The position numbers were made by a program, and so were the translations under genes. A stretch of DNA of 64,000 bases from Novosphingobium sp. (GTDB lineage Bacteria; Pseudomonadota; Alphaproteobacteria; Sphingomonadales; Sphingomonadaceae), in contig JACKKV010000001.1 in the NCBI GenBank assembly GCA_024236235.1, forward strand, positions 1 through 64,000. Reading direction: 5' to 3'. Position 1 is the first letter of the stretch; the number at the start of each line of letters is the position of its first letter. The notes below the pieces were generated by a model. The model did not search any database. It was not told the DNA's origin and worked only from the letters and a program-made list of their open reading frames with translations. Shown here piece after piece: positions 28,486 to 38,838 of the stretch.

Positions 28486-28560
28486 TCCCCGATAGCTCAG
28501 CGGTAGAGCTCTCGACTGTTAATCGAGCGGCCGTTGGTTCGAATCCAACTCGGGGAGCCA
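28486..28560 (+). tRNA. tRNA-Asn (GTT)
   Basis: Acceptor TCCCCGA/TCGGGGA, D-arm AGCTCAGCGGTAGAGC, anticodon stem TCGAC/ATCGA region with loop CTGTTAA (anticodon GTT), T-loop TTCGAAT and encoded CCA. It borders the A/T-richer regulatory block downstream. Confidence 0.95.
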
Positions 28561-28637
28561 TTTTCTTCACGCATCGCGGCACAGCATGCTTGGCGGCCAT
28601 TATCAGGATCTGCCGCCCCGATCATTGCCCGCTTTTG

Positions 28638-30266
28638 TCACATCACTGGTGCAAGCCACGCACGAAGTCTGCTACGGACTTTCGGAGCCATAGGCAAACG
28701 CTCAAAAAATCCGTCAGGACTGATTCTCAACAGGGGTTGCTCGCGCGTTGCCTGGGCCCATAGTGCATGCGCCCGATCGATCCGTTTGATGCGCGCATTG
28801 TACGCCGCGGCCAGAACGTAACGGACGGCAAATGTATGTTCATATCTATCCAGATACCTCAACGCTTCGGACGCATCCGCAATATTATCCCTCATCATCG
28901 CAGCGGCAAACAATCCGACGTAATACCACGGAGGCGGGTTGTAATGACGTTCGAGCGCATCCTTCAACAATGGCAGGCCTTGCGGATCATCGTAAAGTGA
29001 GAGGTAAAGCCCTGCGAAACCTCGAACATCGAGATTGCCAGGATTTAAGGTCATTGCCCTTTGCGCCGCTGAGCGCACTCCATAAGGGTTCCCATCGAAC
29101 GCATATGTCCTCAGAAGTACGCTTTCGAGGAACACGGAGTCCGGATTCAATTGTCGCGCATCGACCAGTGTAAGCAACGCGTGCTTGATGCCCCTCTTTC
29201 GTCCCGCGCGCGTGTAACTGAGGATTGCCTTGTCAGTCAGTGTCCACGCATAAAGTCCAACTGCTATCGGGTCATTGGGAGCCGCAGTGTACCATTTCTT
29301 TGCGCATTGCGTAAGGATACTATCGCCGATCATGGGGCTTGACCTAGCCAAGTCTGTAAATCTCAACCAGCAATCATAAGGGGAATCACCATCCCCCACC
29401 TTCCTTCTACTATACGAATGAATAAATCCCGTAGGATTTGCAATTCTAAATGCGTAATTAGATGAAATTTTATTCAATTCTGAAAAAAGATTTATTTTAT
29501 TATCTAATTTTTCACTGTAACTAAAAATAGTTCTTTTATTATTTTTATAAATTAAATCAAAATAAATTTGATTTTCATTTTTAATGCCAACCGTCTTTAT
29601 GTTAACATAATAATCCACATCTTTTGTTTCGAAAGAAGTACTTCTTACGGATTCGTATCTGGAAAGTTCACTTACCAAATCCTGCTCCAGGATTTTCCCA
29701 ATCGTACGAATATCGGATTTTGCACCTTCATCATCGAATTGCACATAGATGTACGGAAAATCGTTTTCTTTCCATGTGCTCGCATCGCTCTTCAGCAAAG
29801 CGCCACGCACCACAACTGTTGTTACCGTGGCTACAGCGATGGTCATCAGCCCAGCCAAGAGGGGCCGTTTCCATCCGGCCACCCTAGACGAAGCGAAGAA
29901 CATCGCGCGAAAGCCTCGGCGGGGTGATCCGATTAAAGTATTGGGTACAAGTTCAACCTGGTAACTTCCACTGGGTATGATCAGCCGTTCGCTATGATCT
30001 GAGCCTTCCGATGCATAGAATGCGTCCAGCGACTTTCTCAGGCGCGCTACCTGCACTCGCGGATAAGTGTCGCCCCGCGAATCGAAATCCGGACTCCGCC
30101 CAAGCCCCTCCACAGCCACTGAATAAGATTTGAGATCGGTACGATGGCCATCGATCGACTGCTCAACCAGATAATTCAACAGTCGCGATTGCGTCGGCGA
30201 CCGTGTGAATTTCGAACTGGCGAGTACCAATGCGAGTTCGGCCCTGATTCTCTCCGGCTTGTCCAC
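28638..30266 (-). CDS. Winged-helix/TM/TolB-like/TPR regulator
   Basis: About 542 residues. Domain order: an N-terminal winged-helix-like DNA-binding domain of the kind in many TPR/adenylate-cyclase-type proteins (SPTQSRLLNYLVEQSIDG, SYSVAVEGLGRSPDFDSRGD, YPRVQVARLRKSLDAFYASE, IPSGSYQVELVP); one membrane helix (PLLAGLMTIAVATVTTVVV, about residues 140-160); a TolB/SPBc-like periplasmic stretch (ILEQDLVSELSRYESV); and C-terminal TPR-like helices. This is a CadC/ToxR-style one-component layout: DNA binding inside, sensing outside. Start GTG 30266 fits the domain border; TTG 30368 gives 34 more residues. The middle is extremely A/T-rich. The target is unknown. Confidence 0.72.
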   Translation of the reverse strand: MDKPERIRAELALVLASSKFTRSPTQSRLLNYLVEQSIDGHRTDLKSYSVAVEGLGRSPDFDSRGDTYPRVQVARLRKSLDAFYASEGSDHSERLIIPSGSYQVELVPNTLIGSPRRGFRAMFFASSRVAGWKRPLLAGLMTIAVATVTTVVVRGALLKSDASTWKENDFPYIYVQFDDEGAKSDIRTIGKILEQDLVSELSRYESVRSTSFETKDVDYYVNIKTVGIKNENQIYFDLIYKNNKRTIFSYSEKLDNKINLFSELNKISSNYAFRIANPTGFIHSYSRRKVGDGDSPYDCWLRFTDLARSSPMIGDSILTQCAKKWYTAAPNDPIAVGLYAWTLTDKAILSYTRAGRKRGIKHALLTLVDARQLNPDSVFLESVLLRTYAFDGNPYGVRSAAQRAMTLNPGNLDVRGFAGLYLSLYDDPQGLPLLKDALERHYNPPPWYYVGLFAAAMMRDNIADASEALRYLDRYEHTFAVRYVLAAAYNARIKRIDRAHALWAQATREQPLLRISPDGFFERLPMAPKVRSRLRAWLAPVM

Positions 30267-30530
30267 GAAATGCGTTCCCGATCTTGACTGGCCGAAATAG
30301 CTAGAATGCAGTCCACCGCATCTGCATTTCGAACCTGCGAACCCTGTTTCAATTTTTTCCCTGCGCAAAACCGCTGAACGCCGCCTTGCGCAAGGCTATC
30401 GCGCTCGCAGTTCCCGATTGCTGTGCGCTCTGGTGGCGCTATGCATCATGCAGGCGACAAGATCATTGCGACATAAACGTGAGATTAGACCATGAGGTTA
30501 TCGGGACGGAAACCAATCCCCGCAACCGGT

Positions 30531-31169
30531 TTAATGCAGCTTGAAGGAAGAAACGTCCTGGCCTGCTTCGATAGCAATGCGAATGGCTTCCGGCGTCGAA
30601 TGTGCCTGTAGCTTGGCAAGCATGTTCGCCCGATGCGTTTCCGCCGTTCTGTGACTGATCTCTAGTTCGGCGCCTATCTCGCGGTTTGACAGCCCCCTCA
30701 ACAGGCAACTCAACACCTGCCGCTCCCGCCCGCTCAGGCGAGCCACCCGTTCTTGCGCCGACTTTATACGTGACTGCACGCCAGACACCGACCTGACGCG
30801 CCGATATGCCTCCTGAATGACAAGCGAGAACTCATTCCATGCAAACGGCCAGATCAGATAGTCCGCAGCTCCGGCGCGCAGCGCAGTGATTATCATCCGC
30901 GGATCGGGATCTTCAGCAAAGGCGATCACGGGCAACGGGACCGATCTCTCCGAATTATTACGTAGCAGCGTGCCGATAATGCCGTTGCCATCATGGGCGA
31001 GGATCAGGTCTGAACAAGGCCGGTGTTGATCAAGCTCGTTCATGTTGCTGAACGGTTCGACATGAACGCCAAAATGCGACAGTTCGTGAACAATGAATGC
31101 TCGCCGACGTGAACTCATATCAACCAGCGCTAAGCGTATGGACTTTGCGCCATGAGGATCGATGTCCAT
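30531..31169 (-). CDS. LuxR-type regulator with aberrant receiver domain
   Basis: About 212 residues. The C-terminal LuxR/FixJ helix-turn-helix is clear (LSGRERQVLSCLLRGLSNRE, EIGAELEISHRTAETHRANM). The N-terminal half has a CheY-like pattern (SIRLALVDMSSRRRAFIVHE; PLPVIAFAEDPDPRMIITAL; RAGAADYLIWPFAWNEF), but the acidic cluster is reduced to one Asp and the conserved Lys of 'YLxKPF' is Trp, so normal phosphorylation is doubtful. Start ATG 31169 or GTG 31178, immediately after the stop of the small membrane protein gene. Probably co-transcribed with it and with the downstream winged-helix regulator. Confidence 0.8.
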   Translation of the reverse strand: MDIDPHGAKSIRLALVDMSSRRRAFIVHELSHFGVHVEPFSNMNELDQHRPCSDLILAHDGNGIIGTLLRNNSERSVPLPVIAFAEDPDPRMIITALRAGAADYLIWPFAWNEFSLVIQEAYRRVRSVSGVQSRIKSAQERVARLSGRERQVLSCLLRGLSNREIGAELEISHRTAETHRANMLAKLQAHSTPEAIRIAIEAGQDVSSFKLH

Positions 31170-31178
31170 TGCACCCAC

Positions 31179-31475
31179 TCAAGGTTCCGGAATTTCTTCG
31201 CCCGATGGCGCAGGACCCACGGTTTTGACCGGTTCATGCTGAACCGGATCGGCTTGAACACAGTACTGCCAAATCTGAAACCCAGCGGCAATATAGGCGC
31301 ATAAGACCAAAGTCAGAATTATCCAGGCTTCGACCATCAGACCGCGCTTTTTCAGGTTGCCGTCTGCGTGCTGGTACAGGATCGCCAGCTGCGGGTTCGA
31401 GTCATTGGAAGACACCAGCGCTAGGCTGGATGCGAGCGCTGAGGACTCTCGTAAATTGTTCTTCTCGACAAACAC
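31179..31475 (-). CDS. Small single-pass membrane protein
   Basis: A 98-residue protein with one membrane helix (AWIILTLVLCAYIAAGFQIW, about residues 49-68), an N-terminal cytoplasmic part (LALVSSNDSNPQLAILYQHA) and a Pro-rich acidic tail (PAPSGEEIPEP). It directly precedes the LuxR-type gene with no gap, so it may act as its partner or sensor; that is inference from position only. No family recognised. Confidence 0.6.
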   Translation of the reverse strand: MFVEKNNLRESSALASSLALVSSNDSNPQLAILYQHADGNLKKRGLMVEAWIILTLVLCAYIAAGFQIWQYCVQADPVQHEPVKTVGPAPSGEEIPEP

Positions 31476-31644
31476 TGCCCACTCTCCTCCATTCCGGTTC
31501 GATCCGGTGGAGTCTCTAGGATTCCGAGCTTATGGGCGAGTGACATACAGTGTCGTGTAACTGTGTCAGGCAAGACGCAAAGCATCGATAAACAATGATG
31601 TTTTAGGTGGCGATAAGCAGACAAAGGCAGGTTCTGGGCCTTCA

Positions 31645-31671
31645 GGCGGCGGGAAAATTGTCCACGCCGCC
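31645..31671. repeat. Hairpin resembling fused ends of the MITE-like element
   Basis: GGCGGCG (31645-31651) and CGCCGCC (31665-31671) form a 7-bp stem around GGAAAATTGTCCA. The right half (AATTGTCCACGCCGCC) closely matches the right terminal repeat of the element at 5887-6158 (AATTTGTCCACGCCGCC). It lies in the 287-bp gap between the small membrane protein gene and the EthD-like gene. It could be a deletion remnant of such an element or a terminator. Confidence 0.45.
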
Positions 31672-31762
31672 GAGTTTATGCTACCTGACTCGACATGGCT
31701 TCAGGTCCGGCAAGGATACGTCGCAGCAACCGCTGCGAGGCACGCGACATAATCACCATCGC

Positions 31763-32137
31763 TTAGAGATTGTCGAAAATCACGTCATCCTTTGACAGGA
31801 AGGCGCTGCTGCGGGCGGCGTCGACGAATTTCTGCTCATCCTCGTACAGCAGTTGCGAGGCGCGCTGCCCCTCCTCGCTGGCAAGGGCCGCCTCCATCGA
31901 TTCCCGGCTTTCCCACCAGACTTCGGTAATTCCGTCCGAAGGCTCGTCCCAGCCACGGCCGACCCGAAACGCTTCGATATCGGGGTCGGGGATATTGTGG
32001 CTTTGGACATAGCGTACGAAGCCCATCGCCTTGCCCAACCTGCGCACCAGCGCGCCGTGATCCTCAAGCCAGTAGCGGTCGAACTCTTCCTTGCTCATTC
32101 CCGGCTTGCGATAGACATTGACGACCATCTTGATCAT
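31763..32137 (-). CDS. EthD-domain (dimeric alpha-beta barrel) protein
   Basis: A 124-residue protein starting MIKMVVNVYRKPGMSKEEFD, with YWLEDHGALVRRLGKAMGFV and TEVWWESRESMEAALASEEG. This is the EthD/ferredoxin-like barrel pattern, found in small ring-modifying or unknown-function proteins. The conserved HG pair (DHGALV) is present. It lies on the same strand as secA, 114 bp after its stop; a functional link is unlikely. Confidence 0.82.
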   Translation of the reverse strand: MIKMVVNVYRKPGMSKEEFDRYWLEDHGALVRRLGKAMGFVRYVQSHNIPDPDIEAFRVGRGWDEPSDGITEVWWESRESMEAALASEEGQRASQLLYEDEQKFVDAARSSAFLSKDDVIFDNL

Positions 32138-32251
32138 GCGAAGGCTCCCTCTCCAGCTGAACTCCTCGCCGCACCCCTAGCGCAACGGCGCGCGCACCGA
32201 AACATATTCGGCTCGTCCGGTCCTGCCAAAGGGACGCGACAGCCCCTGTGT

Positions 32252-35014
<2,763 letters not shown>

Positions 35015-35110
35015 GGGCGGATTCCTGACTTTTCATGATGTTTGGGCAGTGCCGCGCGTCCACAAAGCGACGCCAGGCTGAAACCGGAAAGGATGAGTAA
35101 CGAACGCGCG

Positions 35111-35383
35111 CTATTCGCGGGCGCGATCAGCCTTCAGGCGAATGGCGGGCGTCTGCGTATCCAGCAGCGGCACTGGCGCGGCCGACTGGCGCGCGTGACC
35201 TGCGCCCTGCCCATATGTCGCGACCAGTCCAGGCTGGCCCCGTTCCGCCTCGGTTGCGGCGAGTTCAAGCTGCGTCGCTTCGACCCGCATCTGACCGGAT
35301 GCGGCAAGGCGCGCTTCGGCTGATGCCGAAGAGGCGGCAATGCCTGCAATCAGGGCAAGGATCGTGAGCAGCTTTTTCAGCAT
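35111..35383 (-). CDS. Small hypothetical exported protein
   Basis: A 90-residue protein with a signal peptide (MLKKLLTILALIAGIAASSASA, cleavage after SASA). The mature part is Ala/Gln/Arg-rich with GQMRVEATQLELAATEAERG and no cysteine. A longer open frame exists upstream, but the signal peptide fixes ATG 35383. It precedes secA on the same strand with a 96-bp gap. Family unknown. Confidence 0.55.
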   Translation of the reverse strand: MLKKLLTILALIAGIAASSASAEARLAASGQMRVEATQLELAATEAERGQPGLVATYGQGAGHARQSAAPVPLLDTQTPAIRLKADRARE

Positions 35384-35564
35384 CGCGCCGCCCAGATAGG
35401 GATGGAAGCCCGGTTCGTCCAGCGACAATGGCGAGTTTGCCACACCGCCCTTCGCCAACCGGGCGGATGGCCGCGGCATTGACCCGCAGCCTGTAACCGA
35501 TCATCTTTCGTCATTAGGCCAGCTGCGCACACTGCCGCTGGACGGAGAGGATAAAGCTGCAATC

Positions 35565-36764
35565 ATGGTCGATCCACGCAATGCGCCGGACCAGCACTTC
35601 ATCGATGCGCTGCGCCGCCGCTTTCCCTGCGAAGCGGAAATTGACCGGGTACTGACCGCCAAGCTCAAGCAACGCGGGAGGCCGGATTACCGCCGCGAGT
35701 CGCTGGACGAGGTGGTTGCGGGGATCGAACGCCTGCTGCGTCATCATCTGGATGATGAGTTCACCATCACCAACCCGGGCTGGCTGGGCGGCGGCGCGTC
35801 CAAAATCCAGGTGGCGTTTCATCTCGACTGGCAGGATCGGGAGACCGCCCGCAGCCGCGATCTGGTGCTGCGGATGGAACCGCCCGCGTCGATCGTCGAA
35901 ACCAGCCGAACCCGCGAGTTCGAAGCGTTAACGACCGTCGCAGGTATCGTCCCGGTGCCCGAATGCTTCTGGGTGGACGCAGAGGGCGCCTTCCTGCCGC
36001 ATCCAGGCCTGGTCTATGCCCGCGCCACCGGCGTCACCAGGCCCAGCAAGCGACCGCTGGGGCAGGTGAGCGGCATCGGAACGAATTTCGGGCCGGAACT
36101 GCGCCCCGTTCTGGGCCGACAATTCGTGCGCCATCTCGCGGCGATTCACACAGTCGCGCCCGAGCGGCTGGCGCAGATGACAGCGTTCGACGGCGTCCCC
36201 GTGGGGTCGAACGCGTCTATTATCCGCCAGGTCAACTGGTGGCGCAGGGTGTGGGAGGAAGACCGGCTCGAAGCGCAACCCCTGGTCGAAATCGCGGCCC
36301 GCTGGCTGCGGGAAAACGCCCCCGCTCTCGACCATGTCTCGCTGGTCCATGGCGATTATCGCGCCGGGAATTTCCTTTACGACGAAGAGAGTGAACAGAT
36401 CACCGCCTGGCTTGACTGGGAACTGGCCGTGCTGGGTGATCGCCACCAGGATCTAGCCTGGCTCACAGGCGCGCACTTCGGCCATTACGCCGAGGATGGC
36501 ACGACGTTCCTCGCCAGCGGCCTGCTGCCGGTCAGCGAGTTGCTGGAACGCTATGAACAGGCGTCGGGACTGACGGTTGATCCGGCCCGGCTGCGGTTTT
36601 TCCGCGTCTACAACGATTTTGCGTCCACCGTGCACATGCTGGGCACCGCCTGCCGCGTGGCCCGGCAAGGCAGTACGCATCAGGACGTGCTGGTCGCCTG
36701 GCTGGCCATGATCGGCCCCGGCATCGCGGCGGGATTGCGCGCTACGCTGGAGGAGCTGCTTTGA
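35565..36764 (+). CDS. APH-fold phosphotransferase
   Basis: A 399-residue aminoglycoside-phosphotransferase-like kinase. Catalytic loop LVHGDYRAGNFLYDEE (HGDYRxGN) and metal-binding AWLDWELAVLGDRHQDLAWL (DxE) are present; the N-lobe has GWLGGGASKIQVAF. This subfamily often lies with acyl-CoA metabolism genes and probably phosphorylates a small molecule rather than a drug. An all-helical protein follows after 22 bp, as an apparent partner. Confidence 0.85.
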   Translation: MVDPRNAPDQHFIDALRRRFPCEAEIDRVLTAKLKQRGRPDYRRESLDEVVAGIERLLRHHLDDEFTITNPGWLGGGASKIQVAFHLDWQDRETARSRDLVLRMEPPASIVETSRTREFEALTTVAGIVPVPECFWVDAEGAFLPHPGLVYARATGVTRPSKRPLGQVSGIGTNFGPELRPVLGRQFVRHLAAIHTVAPERLAQMTAFDGVPVGSNASIIRQVNWWRRVWEEDRLEAQPLVEIAARWLRENAPALDHVSLVHGDYRAGNFLYDEESEQITAWLDWELAVLGDRHQDLAWLTGAHFGHYAEDGTTFLASGLLPVSELLERYEQASGLTVDPARLRFFRVYNDFASTVHMLGTACRVARQGSTHQDVLVAWLAMIGPGIAAGLRATLEELL

Positions 36765-36786
36765 TGCATCCGAGGAGGAGACCAGC

Positions 36787-37326
36787 ATGATCCCCGATCT
36801 GGAACTGCAATTGTCAGTAACGATCAAGGCATTGCGCGATGTCGTCTTGCCCGCCATCAATCCGGGCAATGGCGTTGCGACGGAACAGACGCATCTCGCG
36901 CTGGCGACCCTTGGCATGGTGCGCGCGCATTTGCCGCTCCGCCAGAAACTCGCACAGACAGAACTCAACCACGCACTGGCCATGGCCCAAAGCCTTGACA
37001 CGGGGGCGACGGCGGAAACCGCCTTTGCTGCCGCGCGCGAAAGAGCAAAGGCAGTTGCGGACAATCCCGCCTCAGGTCAGGATGAAATGGAAATGGCCCG
37101 GCTCGCCCTGCTCGAAGAAATGGAACGCCTTATCGCCGATGTGCCGACGGACCGCTTCGCCGCGTTAGGCCGGTCCTGCCTTGCCGCGATGAAGCCCCAA
37201 CTGGACCTGCAGCGGCGCTGGGCGGCTGATGCCGGCTTCGATCCCGAGGCAACAGGGCTTCCGGCAATCGACGAGATGCTGAGTCAATCACCGGCAAATG
37301 CGAAAGGCACGCCTGTATCGCGATAA
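36787..37326 (+). CDS. Helical protein paired with APH kinase
   Basis: A 179-residue, mostly helical protein (MIPDLELQLSVTIKALRDVV; ALATLGMVRAHLPLRQKLAQ; RLALLEEMERLIADV). No catalytic motif. It follows the kinase by 22 bp with GAGGAGGAGACC before the ATG. Similar small helical proteins (e.g. DUF6285-like) are encoded beside APH-type kinases elsewhere; whether this one belongs there needs a profile search. Its 3' end overlaps the ScfR-like gene by 43 bp. Confidence 0.65.
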   Translation: MIPDLELQLSVTIKALRDVVLPAINPGNGVATEQTHLALATLGMVRAHLPLRQKLAQTELNHALAMAQSLDTGATAETAFAAARERAKAVADNPASGQDEMEMARLALLEEMERLIADVPTDRFAALGRSCLAAMKPQLDLQRRWAADAGFDPEATGLPAIDEMLSQSPANAKGTPVSR

Positions 37327-38684
37327 TCGTCGGGGCGCACTTCGCGGCCGATCGGCGGTGCGGCGCGCGCGATGCAGCGAGGACGGTGACACAGATGGCA
37401 AGCGACCCCGATCGGGGTCGCCGCTTCGGGGTTCGTGCCATCCGCATAAGCCAGAAATGGCGCATGTTCCGCAGCGCAGGCAAGTGCAACGGAGCGTTCG
37501 ACCGCAGGAGCGCGATAGCTGCCGCCACCGCCCGATACGGTGCGGGCAATCGAAAAGAAGCGTTGAGCATCCGGCAGTTCGAGCCACTGCGTCACAATCC
37601 GCCGGGGTCTTTCAAAGGTCGCATGGACATTCCACAGCGGGCAAGCCCCGCCGTGCCGGGCGAAAGGGAAGCCCGCGCTGTCCAGTCGCTTGGAGACATT
37701 GCCTGCCTGATCCACGCGCAGGAAGAAGAAGGGCACGCCTTCTTCACCGGGGCGCTGCAGCGTTGTCAGGCGATGCGCGACCTGTTCGAAACTTGCGCCG
37801 AATTCGCGCGCCAGAATTTCGACATCATGCCGCTCCTTGCGCGCCGCGCGCAGGAACGGACGATATGGCATGATCAATGCTGCCGCCCAGTAATTGGCCA
37901 GTGCCCTGCGCGCCAGACGGCTGCCATTGCGCGTCTCGAAGCGACCTTCGGCGACCAGCCCGTCAATCTCCGCCCGCGCTTCCAGCAGGGCAATCTGCAG
38001 AGCGAGCTGGAACTTGCGCGCCGAATGGTCGAGCAGCGCGCTGACGAACACCTGTTCGCGATGGCTGTCATGCCAGCGCAGCGAACCCATCATGACTTCG
38101 GGATCGACAAAGCGCACCCGCAGCGCGTGCCGTGCCTTCAACCGGTCAATCATCGCATCCAGGCTGCCCACCGATTCCGCCACGGAAGCCGCGCTGTCAT
38201 CAAGCAGCGGAAAGCAATTGTGACGCGCCGCCAGAAAATTGCGCGCCTCGCTGACCGGGTCGGAGACTGGTCCACCGCCGTCCGTTGCGGCGCCTTCGCG
38301 CTGCTGGGCAAGCGCGAGCTGTTCTTCACCATAGGCAGTGTGCAGACGCAGCAAGGCCTCGGCAAAGGCCGGATAGCTGGCCGCGATATCCGCAATATCG
38401 AGCGGCGGAAGATCAATGTCTGCAAAAAAGGGCTCACGCAGTACTGATTGCATCCGTGCGGCCAGTTCCTCCCCGCCATCCTCTGCCAGTGCGGCGATGT
38501 CGATGCGATAGGTCGTGGCAAGTTTGAGCAGGAGGTCCGCAGTTACCGGGCGCTGGTTCCGTTCGATCAGCGCGACATAAGACGGCGAGATTTCGAGGTC
38601 GGCAGCCATATTGGCCTGAGTCAGCCCCAGATCGCGGCGCAGCCGCTTGAGCCGTGGCCCCATGTAGATCGGATTTCGCGCCAT
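37284..38684 (-). CDS. ScfR/RamB-type short-chain acyl regulator
   Basis: A 466-residue regulator. N-terminal XRE helix-turn-helix (RLKRLRRDLGLTQANMAADL, EISPSYVALIERNQRPVT), central IrrE/DUF955-like part (HRLTTLQRPGEEGVPFFFLR VDQAGN region) and a C-terminal Cys-containing domain (GVACHLCHRPRCIARA) ending RPDDYRDTGVPFAF. This architecture is that of RamB, PrpR and related regulators of glyoxylate and methylcitrate genes, which sense acyl-CoA. It is divergent from isocitrate lyase across a 154-bp region with an A/T-rich palindrome, so it most likely controls aceA and itself. Confidence 0.9.
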   Translation of the reverse strand: MARNPIYMGPRLKRLRRDLGLTQANMAADLEISPSYVALIERNQRPVTADLLLKLATTYRIDIAALAEDGGEELAARMQSVLREPFFADIDLPPLDIADIAASYPAFAEALLRLHTAYGEEQLALAQQREGAATDGGGPVSDPVSEARNFLAARHNCFPLLDDSAASVAESVGSLDAMIDRLKARHALRVRFVDPEVMMGSLRWHDSHREQVFVSALLDHSARKFQLALQIALLEARAEIDGLVAEGRFETRNGSRLARRALANYWAAALIMPYRPFLRAARKERHDVEILAREFGASFEQVAHRLTTLQRPGEEGVPFFFLRVDQAGNVSKRLDSAGFPFARHGGACPLWNVHATFERPRRIVTQWLELPDAQRFFSIARTVSGGGGSYRAPAVERSVALACAAEHAPFLAYADGTNPEAATPIGVACHLCHRPRCIARAAPPIGREVRPDDYRDTGVPFAFAGD

Positions 38685-38706
38685 TGCCTGACTCCGGTGA
38701 TTCGAG

Positions 38707-38745
38707 AACTTTACAACATTACAAACAATATTTGTAAAGTTTTAC
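38707..38745. promoter_or_regulatory. Operator-like palindrome between scfR and aceA
   Basis: AACTTTACAA (38707-38716) and TTTGTAAAGTT (38731-38741) are inverted copies; inside and beside them lie further TTACAA/TTGTAA half-sites (ATTACAAAC at 38719, TTTTACA at 38740). RamB of Corynebacterium binds AA-AC-TTTGCAAA-like sites, so these are plausible operators for the divergently encoded regulator. The region is strikingly A/T-rich against its surroundings. Confidence 0.6.
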
Positions 38746-38838
38746 ATTTTTACCTCAAACTCACTCCCATCTGCCACAAAATCAGCCAAAGGGGCCGCAT
38801 TCGATTTTTGAATGGCTAGTTTCAAAAGGAATTCACTC

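Noticed and set aside
28486..31762. tRNA-Asn as an integration (att) site for the regulatory block
   Set aside because: I looked for a second copy of the tRNA 3' end (CAACTCGGGGAGCCA) within 3 kb and saw none; no integrase is present. Acquisition at this spot stays an inference from composition.
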